From Pseudoalteromonas sp. BSi20652 (GTDB lineage: Bacteria; Pseudomonadota; Gammaproteobacteria; Enterobacterales; Alteromonadaceae), in assembly GCF_000239855.1 (NCBI RefSeq), contig NZ_BADT01000058.1, positions 1-61,885 on the forward strand: a stretch of 61,885 nucleotides of DNA. Reading direction: 5' to 3'. Shown piece by piece: positions 54,054 through 61,885 of the stretch. The notes beneath the pieces are model-generated. The model worked only from the letters and a program-made list of their open reading frames with translations. It was not told the DNA's origin and did not search any database. The translations under genes and the position numbers were made by a program. How positions within the stretch are numbered: the stretch's first letter is position 1; each line of letters opens with the position of its first letter.

Positions 54054-54491
54054 TTATAGCTTAATAACCGCTAACATATCGTCGTCATCCTCATCGAAGC
54101 CAACTTCTTCAAACCCAAAACTTGTATAAAAGTCTTTAGCTATTGGGTTTTGCGGGTTATAACAAATTTCAATTTGTTCAAGCTTAGAAGTCGTTTTAAT
54201 CTCTTCAATAGCCATATTGAGGGCTTTGCGCCCAATGCCTTTATTTTGATGAGTTTGATCCACCATAAAGCGCCAAATAGAAACCTTTGTAGGGGTTTCT
54301 TGTACCCACATAAAAAAGCCTACTGGCAGAGCATTTAGGTAAATAGCTTTACAGGTATACCCGCCATTGTAGTGAGCCTCAACTAACGACCACATATTAC
54401 ACGCTACGTATTCTTCTTGTGTTTTAGCAACCTCTAAATCGCATATCGCTTCGTAGTTATCGGCGGTGATATCTTCCAATGACAGTTTCAT
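54054..54491 (-). CDS. GNAT-family N-acetyltransferase (BltD/SpeG-like)
   Basis: A 145-residue acetyltransferase using acetyl-CoA. The acetyl-CoA-binding motif appears as VDQTHQNKGIGRKALNMAIEE near residues 77-97 (compare Q/R-x-x-G-x-G/A). The end has FYTSFGFEEVGFDED. The N-terminal part KLSLEDITADNYEAICDLEV resembles polyamine acetyltransferases (BltD type), but the substrate is not established. It lies 25 bases upstream of the serine-hydrolase gene, so the two are probably cotranscribed. Confidence 0.85.
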   Translation of the reverse strand: MKLSLEDITADNYEAICDLEVAKTQEEYVACNMWSLVEAHYNGGYTCKAIYLNALPVGFFMWVQETPTKVSIWRFMVDQTHQNKGIGRKALNMAIEEIKTTSKLEQIEICYNPQNPIAKDFYTSFGFEEVGFDEDDDDMLAVIKL

Positions 54492-54624
54492 GCTTTTCCT
54501 TCAGTACAACTTTGTGTGATTAGTAAGCTATCAGTGTATGTACCTATAATCAAATAAATGAAGAAATTGATTTTTATACACCCTTAAATTTGCCTAAATA
54601 ACGACCTACACACCTATTTAAAAC

Positions 54625-54660
54625 AACAAGGCCGCAGTAATAAATACTGCGGTCTTTGTT
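54625..54660 (-). terminator. Terminator of the VOC gene
   Basis: On the minus strand a long hairpin with stem ACCGCAGTA/TACTGCGGCC and flanking A/T tracts, located 30 bases after the stop codon. Confidence 0.75.
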
Positions 54661-54689
54661 TTTAGCTAAGTGCTTTAAACTAGGTACGT

Positions 54690-55190
54690 TTAGTAAGCGC
54701 CTGCGCTGTAAATAAGCTCGTAGCTGTGGCTGTAAATCTCAAGGATGTTGCCAAACGGGTCTTCCATGTAGATCATGCGGTACGGCTTTTCACCCGGGTA
54801 GTAATAACGAGGGGCTTGCATACGTTTTTTACCGCCAGCTTCTACAATACGCTCTGCTAGGCCTTCTACATCTGGGTCTTGAACACAAAAATGAAAGATG
54901 CCTGTTTTCCAGTATTCAAAGTTGTTTTTTGGGTTTTCTTGGTTTTTAAATTCAAAAATTTCGACACCAATACGATCCCCTGTAGATAGGTGCGCTATTT
55001 TAAATTTTTCCCACTTTTCGCCAAATACTTCGGTACACATTTCGCCAATGGGGCTTTTGTCTTCAGTAATTAAAGTGGGTTCCATTATGGTGTACCAACC
55101 CATAACCTTAGTGTAAAACTCGACTGCTTTTTCAACGTCGGGAACCGAAATCCCTATGTGCGAAAAACTACGTGGATATGTATGACTCAT
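54690..55190 (-). CDS. VOC-family (glyoxalase/dioxygenase) protein
   Basis: A 166-residue vicinal-oxygen-chelate protein: two beta-alpha-beta modules with candidate metal ligands in FSHIGISVPD near residues 9-18, VEIFEF near 73-78, IFHFCVQDPD near 93-102 and GNILEIYSHSYEL near 146-158. The segment EDPFGNILEIY is typical of this superfamily. The enzyme activity (isomerase, dioxygenase or thiol transferase) cannot be predicted. It is divergently transcribed from a LysR gene (126-base gap), which probably controls it. Confidence 0.87.
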   Translation of the reverse strand: MSHTYPRSFSHIGISVPDVEKAVEFYTKVMGWYTIMEPTLITEDKSPIGEMCTEVFGEKWEKFKIAHLSTGDRIGVEIFEFKNQENPKNNFEYWKTGIFHFCVQDPDVEGLAERIVEAGGKKRMQAPRYYYPGEKPYRMIYMEDPFGNILEIYSHSYELIYSAGAY

Positions 55191-55316
55191 AATACTTCCT
55201 CTTTAACTTGTGACTTAGCTAGTGACTAATCTTATGACTAGTTGATGGAGTTAGTTTACGAACAGGGAAGCATTGAGTAAAATTATCATTAATCATCATT
55301 TTGAGTACGTTTTGTA

Positions 55317-56183
55317 ATGATAAACCCTACATGGTTAAACACATTTTGCACCTTAGTTGAGGTAAATCATTTTACCCAAACCGCCGAGCGCCTTTATATG
55401 ACGCAGTCGGGCGTGAGTCAGCACATTAAAAAGCTAGAGCAACAAGTTGATTGTGCTTTACTTGAGCGCCACGGTAAGCAGTTTTCACTCACGCCTCAGG
55501 GCCAAAACTTATATCAGCAGGGCAGTCAACTTCTTAAAGATTGGCAGTTTTTAGAACAACAATTAAAAGATGATTCGCCGTACAGCGGAGCGGTAAAGAT
55601 TCAATCGCCGGGTAGTTGTGGTTTAAAGTTTTATAATCAATTATTAGCACTGCAATCTGAGCATAAAGAACTGATTATTGATTACCGTTTTGCGCCAAAT
55701 GTGAGTGTGGAGCAAGCTGTGGCAAACCACAGCGCCGATATTGGCTTTTTAACTCATCCACCTACGCTTAGCGAAATAACAAGCCACAAAATTGGTAAAG
55801 AAGCGCTATTACTCATAACACCCGCAACAATTAAAATTCCAACGTGGCAAATATTATGTAATTTAGGATTTATAGGTCATCCCGACGCGAAACACCATGC
55901 GCAGTTGTTATTGAGCGAAAACTATAGTGAGTTTGAGCATATTAACCAAATAAAGCAGACGGGATTTTCTAACCAAATTAGTTTAATACTAGAACCAGTA
56001 AGTTTAGGGCTTGGCTTTACGATATTACCTGCCAACGCGGTAGGTGCTTTTAATAAGCCTGAGCTTATTAAAACGCACTATTTAGCAAATCCCGTTAATG
56101 AGACTATCTATGTGTGCCACCACCGAAAGAGGCCGCTGGCAAAACGGATGAATACAGTGATTGAGCTAATTAAGTCAAGTTAA
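55317..56183 (+). CDS. LysR-family transcriptional regulator
   Basis: A 288-residue regulator with an N-terminal winged helix (residues 1-60; NHFTQTAERLYMTQSGVSQH is the recognition region) and an effector-binding domain with SCGLKFYNQLLALQSEH near 97-113 and LGLGFTILPANAVGAF near 222-237. It is divergent from the VOC-family gene, the usual arrangement for a LysR regulator and its target. The effector is unknown. It converges on the glycosyltransferase gene at 56189. Confidence 0.92.
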   Translation: MINPTWLNTFCTLVEVNHFTQTAERLYMTQSGVSQHIKKLEQQVDCALLERHGKQFSLTPQGQNLYQQGSQLLKDWQFLEQQLKDDSPYSGAVKIQSPGSCGLKFYNQLLALQSEHKELIIDYRFAPNVSVEQAVANHSADIGFLTHPPTLSEITSHKIGKEALLLITPATIKIPTWQILCNLGFIGHPDAKHHAQLLLSENYSEFEHINQIKQTGFSNQISLILEPVSLGLGFTILPANAVGAFNKPELIKTHYLANPVNETIYVCHHRKRPLAKRMNTVIELIKSS

Positions 56184-56188
56184 AGGTC

Positions 56189-56902
56189 TTATTTTTGTCT
56201 TTCGTCATATTGGGTATTGAGCTGAATACCTTTTTCATAGCGCTTATTCATCGCTGTATCTGAACGGTTAAAATAATATAGCCATTTCATGTACTGATTA
56301 GTTAAAGCTTGTCGATAGAGTCCGTTAACTTGAAAACGTATTGCAGAGGTTTCGCTGAAAAACGGTAAACGCCTTGCTTTACATTTGAGTTTAAGCCGTA
56401 AACATAGCTCTGTATCTTCAAAAATATCTATTAGCGGCAACATACCTACGTCGAGTAGAAGTTGTTTTTTTGCAAATAAACAATGGTCTAAATAATACAC
56501 TCCCCGTTTATCACCGCGAATATAATTAGAATACCAAGAGGTAAACTGAAGTAATGGATGGCGTATATTAAATTTATGGGTAAATGCCCCCCACGACATC
56601 TGATCTGCGTGTTTGTTTAACGCATTCAACCCTGCAATATCAATTATGCTACGAGGGTGATGAAGCACAATTGTGTCAGCATTTGCTTGCACAATACCCG
56701 CATTGAGCCGGCCTGCTCGTGATGCTATATCGGTTTTAATTAAGCACACGCCCGCAGCATTAATTATATCGATGGTGTTATCGGTGCTTCCCCCATCCAC
56801 ACAAATTATTTCGCAGTTTTTTAAATGTTGATACGCCTTGAGGATCCGTTGTAAATACCCTGTTTTTTCTTCATTTAAAGTAGGAATAATAATACTTAAC
56901 AT
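56189..56902 (-). CDS. Family-2 glycosyltransferase (TIGR04283-like)
   Basis: A 237-residue nucleotide-sugar transferase with GT-A fold. The N-terminus LSIIIPTLNEEK, the CVDGGSTDNTIDI segment near 34-46 and the catalytic region DIFEDTELCLRLKLK near 159-173 show the family. The length and sequence resemble the transferase-2 family that often sits next to a DUF2064 protein, which is the case here (27-base gap). Acceptor and sugar are unknown. No other biosynthetic gene of the family's usual radical-SAM partner lies in the window. Confidence 0.85.
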   Translation of the reverse strand: MLSIIIPTLNEEKTGYLQRILKAYQHLKNCEIICVDGGSTDNTIDIINAAGVCLIKTDIASRAGRLNAGIVQANADTIVLHHPRSIIDIAGLNALNKHADQMSWGAFTHKFNIRHPLLQFTSWYSNYIRGDKRGVYYLDHCLFAKKQLLLDVGMLPLIDIFEDTELCLRLKLKCKARRLPFFSETSAIRFQVNGLYRQALTNQYMKWLYYFNRSDTAMNKRYEKGIQLNTQYDERQK

Positions 56903-56929
56903 ACTTTTATAACCTCATAGTTCAGAATA

Positions 56930-57675
56930 TTACTCATGAAAACTCACTTTAGCGAGCGAGAATAGTTCATTAATTGTACGTAATAGTGCTTTACGTGCTG
57001 GGCGAGTATCTGACTGTAGATCAATCAATAATTTTTTAAGATCGCTAACATAATCAATATCGTAACCAGGTAAGCAATATTTCACCGATAATTTATTCTG
57101 CCTACACTGATGTGATAATGATTGCGATAATTCATTCGTGCTCCAAGGTAAATGGGTTAATACTGGCCAAGGTACTTTGTTAGCCATAATGATGACGCCA
57201 CCATCATCAGCGTGATGCAAAGCTACGTCATTACTTTGTAATGCACTAATTGTTGCCTCAAAATATTGATGATTGAGTATTGGGGCGTCAGTACCTATGA
57301 ACACTAATTGGTCATGCCCTTGTTCTCGTAGCTGATTATCAACATAGTTTAATCTATCGCCTAAGTTACCTAATTGCCCAAGCGGTAACTGCGCTATTAC
57401 GTGAGCATTACTTACTAAAGAATGTGCCCACTGCGTATCGCTTTCGTTTGAACAAGCAATAACAACAGGCCCTTGCCAATTATTGGCATCCTCTATTGCG
57501 CATGCTAACAATGCATGTGCAATTTTAAGTGCGCATTGTGCATTCGACCCTTCAACAAGCCGCTGCTTACCTTGATTGAGTTTAGGCCGCTTACAAAAAC
57601 AACTAACGTCGCTTGGTTTAAAACTAATTTAATTGTTTGTTTTGACGCTTTATTACTTTGGTTTATTTTATTCAT
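56930..57675 (-). pseudogene. DUF2064 transferase (TIGR04282-like), frameshifted
   Basis: A nucleotidyl/glycosyltransferase-like protein that usually accompanies the family-2 transferase next door. The downstream frame has FIGTDAPILN near 72-81 of that part and GGVIIMANKVPWP. The N-terminal part (MNKINQSNKAS at 57675 to TLVVF) is in another frame, while KRPKLNQGKQRLV lies in the downstream frame; the break falls in the T5 run (minus strand) at 57595-57599. One extra base gives a continuous protein of about 248 residues including the family's FCKRPK-like opening. Probably intact in vivo. Confidence 0.75.
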
Positions 57676-57726
57676 TTTAATCACAGCTCACGTAGCACTA
57701 ATAATTTTGTAATTCGCATTTATAAC

Positions 57727-57905
57727 TAGGGCTTGTTTATCTTTCTAGGCTAAATTTGCAGCCATTTGTTTGTTTTTTCAGGCAGTACTGTGTTGTTATT
57801 TCCCATAAATAGGCAATAACTGAGCATCAATTCCAAGCATGCGCTACCCTTGAGCCATCCTAGAGACGACTTACTCTTTGTTGCTCGGTTGTAACTTATC
57901 CCACG
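57727..57905. repeat. Dispersed repeat, copy C (partial)
   Basis: Similar to copy A at 40036-40342: GGGCTTGTTTATC and TAGGCTAAAT at the start, then CATAAATAGGCAATAAC and CATGCGCTACC, then TTGTTGCTCGGTT. It lacks the right-hand third found in copies A and B. It fills the gap between the glycosyltransferase gene and the DUF2064 gene. Confidence 0.55.
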
Positions 57906-57906
57906 C

Positions 57907-58659
57907 TTATTCATACTCACTACCTCTAAGCTGCGCTGTATTTTTAATACTGGATTGGCGAATAAATAATGTTGCGATCATGGATAAAATACCGATACCA
58001 GCTTTAATTGAGCCCGTCACTGTGCCGCTAATTTTTGATTGACCTATTCGCACTTTAGAGTCAACAGCGTATTCGCTCACTTGCATACCAAGAATGATCG
58101 CTTTAACTTGCATTTCTACAGTCCAGCCAAACGAGGTATCAGCCATATTTAAAGCGTGTAGCGACGACAAACGAATGGCCCTAAATGGCCCTAAATCAGT
58201 TATTTTTTGCTGCCAAAATAATGTTATTAAGTGACTAGATAGCCAGTTACCAAAAAGTTGTGGTTTAGTTAAAGCTCCATTTTCAATGGTGCCTAAGGTT
58301 CTTGATCCAATAGCAAGATCGTCACCATTAACAATCCCATTTAGTAATGAAAGGGCTTGATCCACAAAGCAAGAATCATCACCATCTACAAAAAGTACAA
58401 TATCGCATGAGGGAAGCTTAGCGATGGCGGTTAAACAAGCAATACCATAACCAGGTGTACTTTGATGAACAACTTGAGCACCATTAGCGGTTGCTACTTT
58501 TGCAGTGTTGTCTGTGGAACCATTGTCACAAACAATAACGTTATCAATAACCGCCTGCTCATCAAACATTAAAGTAATCAAATTTCTGACCACAATGGAA
58601 ATAGCTTGCTCTTCGTTAAGAGCAGGAATAACAACGGCAACTTTATGACCTTTATACAT
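57907..58659 (-). CDS. Family-2 glycosyltransferase (dolichyl-phosphate-type)
   Basis: A 250-residue GT-A enzyme, starting at ATG 58659, which overlaps the stop of the oxidoreductase gene by 8 bases. Motifs: VVIPALNEEQAIS near 7-19, VCDNGSTDNTAKV near 43-55 and the DxD element FVDGDDS near 90-96. LFGNWLSSHLI near 136-146 and a late hydrophobic segment (GILSMIATLFIRQ, about 225-237) suggest membrane contact. The likely donor is a nucleotide sugar and the acceptor a lipid phosphate; this is inferred from the family. Confidence 0.87.
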   Translation of the reverse strand: MYKGHKVAVVIPALNEEQAISIVVRNLITLMFDEQAVIDNVIVCDNGSTDNTAKVATANGAQVVHQSTPGYGIACLTAIAKLPSCDIVLFVDGDDSCFVDQALSLLNGIVNGDDLAIGSRTLGTIENGALTKPQLFGNWLSSHLITLFWQQKITDLGPFRAIRLSSLHALNMADTSFGWTVEMQVKAIILGMQVSEYAVDSKVRIGQSKISGTVTGSIKAGIGILSMIATLFIRQSSIKNTAQLRGSEYE

Positions 58660-61006
58660 TTTTAATCTCAATAATGTTAACGCCGCCACGTGATTTTTCA
58701 GACATTTGCACAGGGCTAGCTGCGAGTGTATCTTTTTTGATAATGGCGGAAGTTTTTCGGTTTATTTCAGCAAAAGACAATGTGCCTGTTGGGCAGGTTT
58801 GTACACAGGCGGAGCAACGAACGCATTGTGGATCGGTCATTGGTTGGCCTTTACTTGCAAAAGCCATAACATCAATGCCTTGATGGCATACAGTTGTACA
58901 TTGATTACAACTAATACATTTCGATTTTTCACTAACAATAGCAAAGCGACCAAAGCGACTGTATATATGCATTAATGCCGCTAATGGACAAGCAAATCGA
59001 CACCATGTACGCCCTGAGTATTTAAAATAAAGGCCAAACCCTAAAATACCGGCTAATAAAATATCAACAACCCACTTATAACTAAATGCGTTTACTAATT
59101 GGTAGTCCTTGTTCTCGCCTTTTAAAAACAGATTAAACATATGGTTCATCCATGACTCAGGATATATCCACCCTAAAACACGAATGACTAATAACACTGC
59201 CGCTATTAATAAAATGAACTGACCAAGCATATTTAGCTTATTCCACTTAGAACCGTGTGGCATTTTATGGCGTTGCTTATCTCCCATAGTTTCAGCCATA
59301 GCACCGCAAGAGCAAATCCAACTACAATAAGCGCCTTTGCCCCACTTCATCACAATAATTGGAATAATAACGAATGTTTGAATAGCCCCAATAACTAACC
59401 AAGCAACTTGGGGAGTGTCGGTAAATACGGTATACACACCTAACGGCCAAGCGAAGATAAAACTATATGCATGCCAATAAGCGCGTGGGTGCCCCCATTC
59501 AGGCCATGTGTGAGTCGCAAGTTCTTGCGCTGAGATATAACTGGGAAACAACGCATCGGCAAAGCTTTTGCCTATTCCTGCATCAAATACACCGTTATAG
59601 CCAAGTAATGGTAAAATTATTTCTGGCAATAAAAATAATGGAAACAATTGAATCGCAAACAAAACTGACGTTTGTACTGTTACATAAGGTGTTTTTCGTC
59701 GTTTAATTCGTTGCCAACCAAAAATACCAATTAATAGGGTATAAAGAACGGTGTAGTAAAACGAACGACTTTTTAAAGAAACCGCTATTGTGCCAATTAA
59801 GGTACTGCGATCATTCACTTGCAACTGCCACCATTCACCAAAGCCTGTAATTAGGGTTGGCATTTGGTCGGGATAAGAAAAAGTACTCCAAAATGAATTT
59901 AAAAAACCATAGCCTTTCCAATCGTATAGTGCAGTTAATGCAACTAAAAAAAGGGCAAAGAAAGCCCAGCCAGACCATGTGCTTTCGCCACTGATATCCA
60001 TTTTTGAACGTCTGAAGAAATCTAGCGGGGCTTCACGACCAGTTGCTAACAACACGCTATCGTTATCTAATATTTCATCTATACCATCTTTATTTTTTAA
60101 CTGCACAGACCGTGGTGAAATTTTACTGACTTGAGTCGCCATTTTAAGCGTCACTTTGTCATCTTTTACCAATTGAGTTACTTGTTCGACATTCTCTGGT
60201 TTTGCCCGATTAAACTGATTTTGTCGATAAGATAAAGTAACTTTAGCGCCTGCCTCTGCTGTTGCAATCGCAGCCTCTAATGCGCTATCACCTCCGCCAA
60301 CGATTAATAGTTCTTTATCTTTATAATATTGTGCGTCAATAAAACGATTTGCTACCTTTGGTAAATCTTCACCTTCAACATTCAATTTTCGATAATTACC
60401 AGAGCGCCCAATAGCAACAATCACGCGATGAGCCATTAAGCTATCACCATTATCTAAAGTAACACGTAGTTTGTTGCCCTCTTTATTTACATGGCTAACT
60501 TGCGCCAGTCTAGCTTCAATATTGTGGGCAGTAGTTTGCTCTTTAAGTTCGGTTAACAGGTTTTCTTTATGACTTACTTTATTTGAAAATTGTAATTCGC
60601 CTTCAGGCTTCATGTGAGTGGGGTAAGTATAAATAGGTTTATTATTAGGAAAATTTTCAATCGTTGAAAATGGTTTATTACTTTCTAACAACGTAACATT
60701 AAGCTGCTGTTTTTTACCTTCAATAGCGGCAGAATATCCACTAACGCCACCACCAATAACAATAACATCTACAACATCAGTTGTTTGCGTACGGTTACTA
60801 AAAGTAGTATCGGCAATAATAGAGCGAATAGCTTTAGCGCCCGTATCGCTGGAGAATTTAAGTAAAGGAATACCCGTTAAATCACCAACAACATACACAC
60901 CTTTAATATTGGTTGTGCCATCTGCATTCACTAATGGTTGCTTTTCTACAGTGCGATCAGGCCATTGTCCGTGCAACCAGTGATAATAATTATTAATAAT
61001 GTTCAA
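58652..61006 (-). CDS. Flavin/NAD(P) oxidoreductase fused to a membrane iron-sulfur (NapH/CcoG-like) domain
   Basis: A 784-residue fusion. The first part is a thioredoxin-reductase-like flavoprotein: VIVIGGGVSGYSAAIEG near 82-98, VAIGRSGNY near 195-203, LLIVGGGDSALEAAIA near 234-249 and LLATGREAPLDFFRR near 323-337. From about residue 345 to 700 are several membrane helices with a CSWICSCGAMAE cysteine cluster near 585-596. The end has WCRFACPLAA, CISCNQCTTVCHQG and CVRCSACVQTCPTG, that is ferredoxin-type 4Fe-4S sites. It probably moves electrons from NAD(P)H to a membrane acceptor. It lies in an operon with glycosyltransferases, so it may feed a modification step. Confidence 0.85.
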   Translation of the reverse strand: MNIINNYYHWLHGQWPDRTVEKQPLVNADGTTNIKGVYVVGDLTGIPLLKFSSDTGAKAIRSIIADTTFSNRTQTTDVVDVIVIGGGVSGYSAAIEGKKQQLNVTLLESNKPFSTIENFPNNKPIYTYPTHMKPEGELQFSNKVSHKENLLTELKEQTTAHNIEARLAQVSHVNKEGNKLRVTLDNGDSLMAHRVIVAIGRSGNYRKLNVEGEDLPKVANRFIDAQYYKDKELLIVGGGDSALEAAIATAEAGAKVTLSYRQNQFNRAKPENVEQVTQLVKDDKVTLKMATQVSKISPRSVQLKNKDGIDEILDNDSVLLATGREAPLDFFRRSKMDISGESTWSGWAFFALFLVALTALYDWKGYGFLNSFWSTFSYPDQMPTLITGFGEWWQLQVNDRSTLIGTIAVSLKSRSFYYTVLYTLLIGIFGWQRIKRRKTPYVTVQTSVLFAIQLFPLFLLPEIILPLLGYNGVFDAGIGKSFADALFPSYISAQELATHTWPEWGHPRAYWHAYSFIFAWPLGVYTVFTDTPQVAWLVIGAIQTFVIIPIIVMKWGKGAYCSWICSCGAMAETMGDKQRHKMPHGSKWNKLNMLGQFILLIAAVLLVIRVLGWIYPESWMNHMFNLFLKGENKDYQLVNAFSYKWVVDILLAGILGFGLYFKYSGRTWCRFACPLAALMHIYSRFGRFAIVSEKSKCISCNQCTTVCHQGIDVMAFASKGQPMTDPQCVRCSACVQTCPTGTLSFAEINRKTSAIIKKDTLAASPVQMSEKSRGGVNIIEIKNV

Positions 61007-61035
61007 TTTGTATATTCCAATATAAAGTTTTATGT

Positions 61036-61885
61036 TTATGAATTATCAATGTGATTCATCTTTGAAGTCTTTTTAATGCCGTAATAAATCAGCCCCAATA
61101 ACGTTAACACGTATAAAACACCTAAAAGCACAACAGGCCAAAGCGCAGGTTGCCATTGTTGACAGCAAAGGAAATTACCGAGTACTTCGTATGTCATGGG
61201 CATAAGTAATAACCAAGCAAGTAAATAAATATTTGGGCGCAAGGCAAGCAAGGGAACTAACGGGAGTAAATACCAAGGAAAAAGCACAGGGCTTAATATA
61301 AGGGGCAAAGCCAAGGCTGCTTGCATACACAAATAAATAACCGATTTACTCATGTATCGGGTTTTACTGTATTTAAAACTTGTATAAGCAATAAACAACA
61401 CCGCTATAACTCCCATAACAAACAGAGCTAAAACAACCTGATAATTGGTTAGTAGAGAATCAAGTGCAGTAAAAATAGGGGACGCATTACGCCATTTTTC
61501 AAAAAAACACTAATACTGCCTACGGGTACATACCCAAGCGCAATGGTAATACCATAAATTAGCGCGACAGTCGTAACCCAGCTGAGCACCAAAATTAAAG
61601 CGGGTTTTAATGATTTTTGTAAAAAAATAATGGCAGTAATAACATAACGGGTAAAATTTTCAGCGACATACCAATACCAATAGCGATACCGCAATATAAA
61701 AGTGATTGTCGCTGCCAAAAATAAATTGCGACAATCACTGCCAATGCAGAAAAAGCATCTATATGTAACCCAACACCAGTTTCTAAAATCAGTAATGGCG
61801 ACAACGCAACAAGTGCTAAATTATTTAATTTGTTGGCCTTTTTTAATACTAAAGCCGACACATACACCGTTAATAACCCTGCAAG
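61036..61885 (-). pseudogene. Multi-pass mannosyltransferase-like protein (GT87/DUF2029 type), frameshifted and cut by the window edge
   Basis: A polytopic membrane protein read in three overlapping frames (61607-61867, 61449-61718 and 61036-61416). The pieces join end to end when one base is added in the T5/A7 region at 61614-61627 and one in the A7 run at 61501-61507. Hydrophobic helices and segments such as GVGLHIDAFSALAVIVAIY and PVLFPWYLLPLVPLLALRP fit the mannosyltransferase-type family that uses lipid-linked sugar. The start is outside the window to the right. It precedes the oxidoreductase gene by 29 bases, so it belongs to the same operon. Confidence 0.65.

Noticed and set aside
1-61885. 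tRNA, rRNA, prophage or plasmid-type genes
   Set aside because: No cloverleaf, rRNA-like segment, integrase, phage structural gene or replication gene was recognised on either strand.

Overview
The window reads as chromosomal DNA of a marine gammaproteobacterium of the Pseudoalteromonas type. This is inferred from AT-rich coding DNA, the style of the proteins (malate synthase G beside a long-form isocitrate lyase, a DUF3570/DUF4266/ApbE cluster, a T_hemolysin-type gene, GH3 and S9 hydrolases) and AT-rich gaps full of short repeats. No rRNA, tRNA, CRISPR array or prophage was seen.

Layout. 0.5-4.6 kb: nucleoside salvage (deoD-deoB on minus, udk-nupC on plus). 4.8-6.9 kb: two convergent periplasmic-binding-protein paralogues (one broken) and a cold-shock gene. 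6.9-14.9 kb: ten tightly packed minus-strand genes that look like one operon: a T_hemolysin-type acyltransferase-like protein, an AMP-forming ligase, a TenA/HDO-like metalloenzyme, an SDR, a TPR protein, an OmpR-family regulator with its kinase, a cupredoxin-like protein, an FTR1-type permease and an outer-membrane protein. 15-24 kb: a diguanylate cyclase, a GH3 lipoprotein coupled to pxpA, and an S9 peptidase. 22-26 kb: the glyoxylate shunt (aceA and glcB, divergent). 26-31 kb: yebC, a HAD hydrolase, a DUF6702 gene and a large M1 peptidase. 32-37 kb: sbcD-sbcC. 37-45.1 kb: small housekeeping genes around a 2-kb repeat-rich, gene-poor stretch that holds a decayed glyoxalase gene. 45-48 kb: a tlpA-DUF4266-DUF3570-apbE operon. 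48-57 kb: accessory genes, including a RAYT-type transposase that interrupts an acetyltransferase gene. 56-61.9 kb: glycosyltransferases around a flavin/iron-sulfur membrane oxidoreductase; the last gene runs off the window edge.

How the parts may work together. A tandem hexamer site (CTTAAG-N5-TTTAAG / CTTAAG-N5-CTTAAG, i.e. TTAAG-N6-TTAAG, the PmrA/QseB/BqsR type) lies just upstream of the ten-gene operon, which encodes an OmpR-family regulator, and a near-perfect second site lies upstream of the tlpA-DUF4266-DUF3570-apbE operon 33 kb away. The two operons may therefore form one envelope/metal-responsive regulon. This is the best candidate here for an undescribed system: a regulated small-molecule pathway plus metal-handling envelope proteins, linked to an ApbE/DUF4266 module whose lipoprotein ends in a Gly-rich Cys-x-Cys tail.

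Data caution. Six genes (a binding protein, the sensor kinase, a DUF6702 gene, sbcD, a DUF2064 transferase and the terminal glycosyltransferase) are each broken by single-base indels, eight in all, every one explainable by a miscounted homopolymer of five or more bases. Seven are a missing base and one an extra base. Sequencing error is at least as likely as real mutation, so these genes may be intact in the organism.
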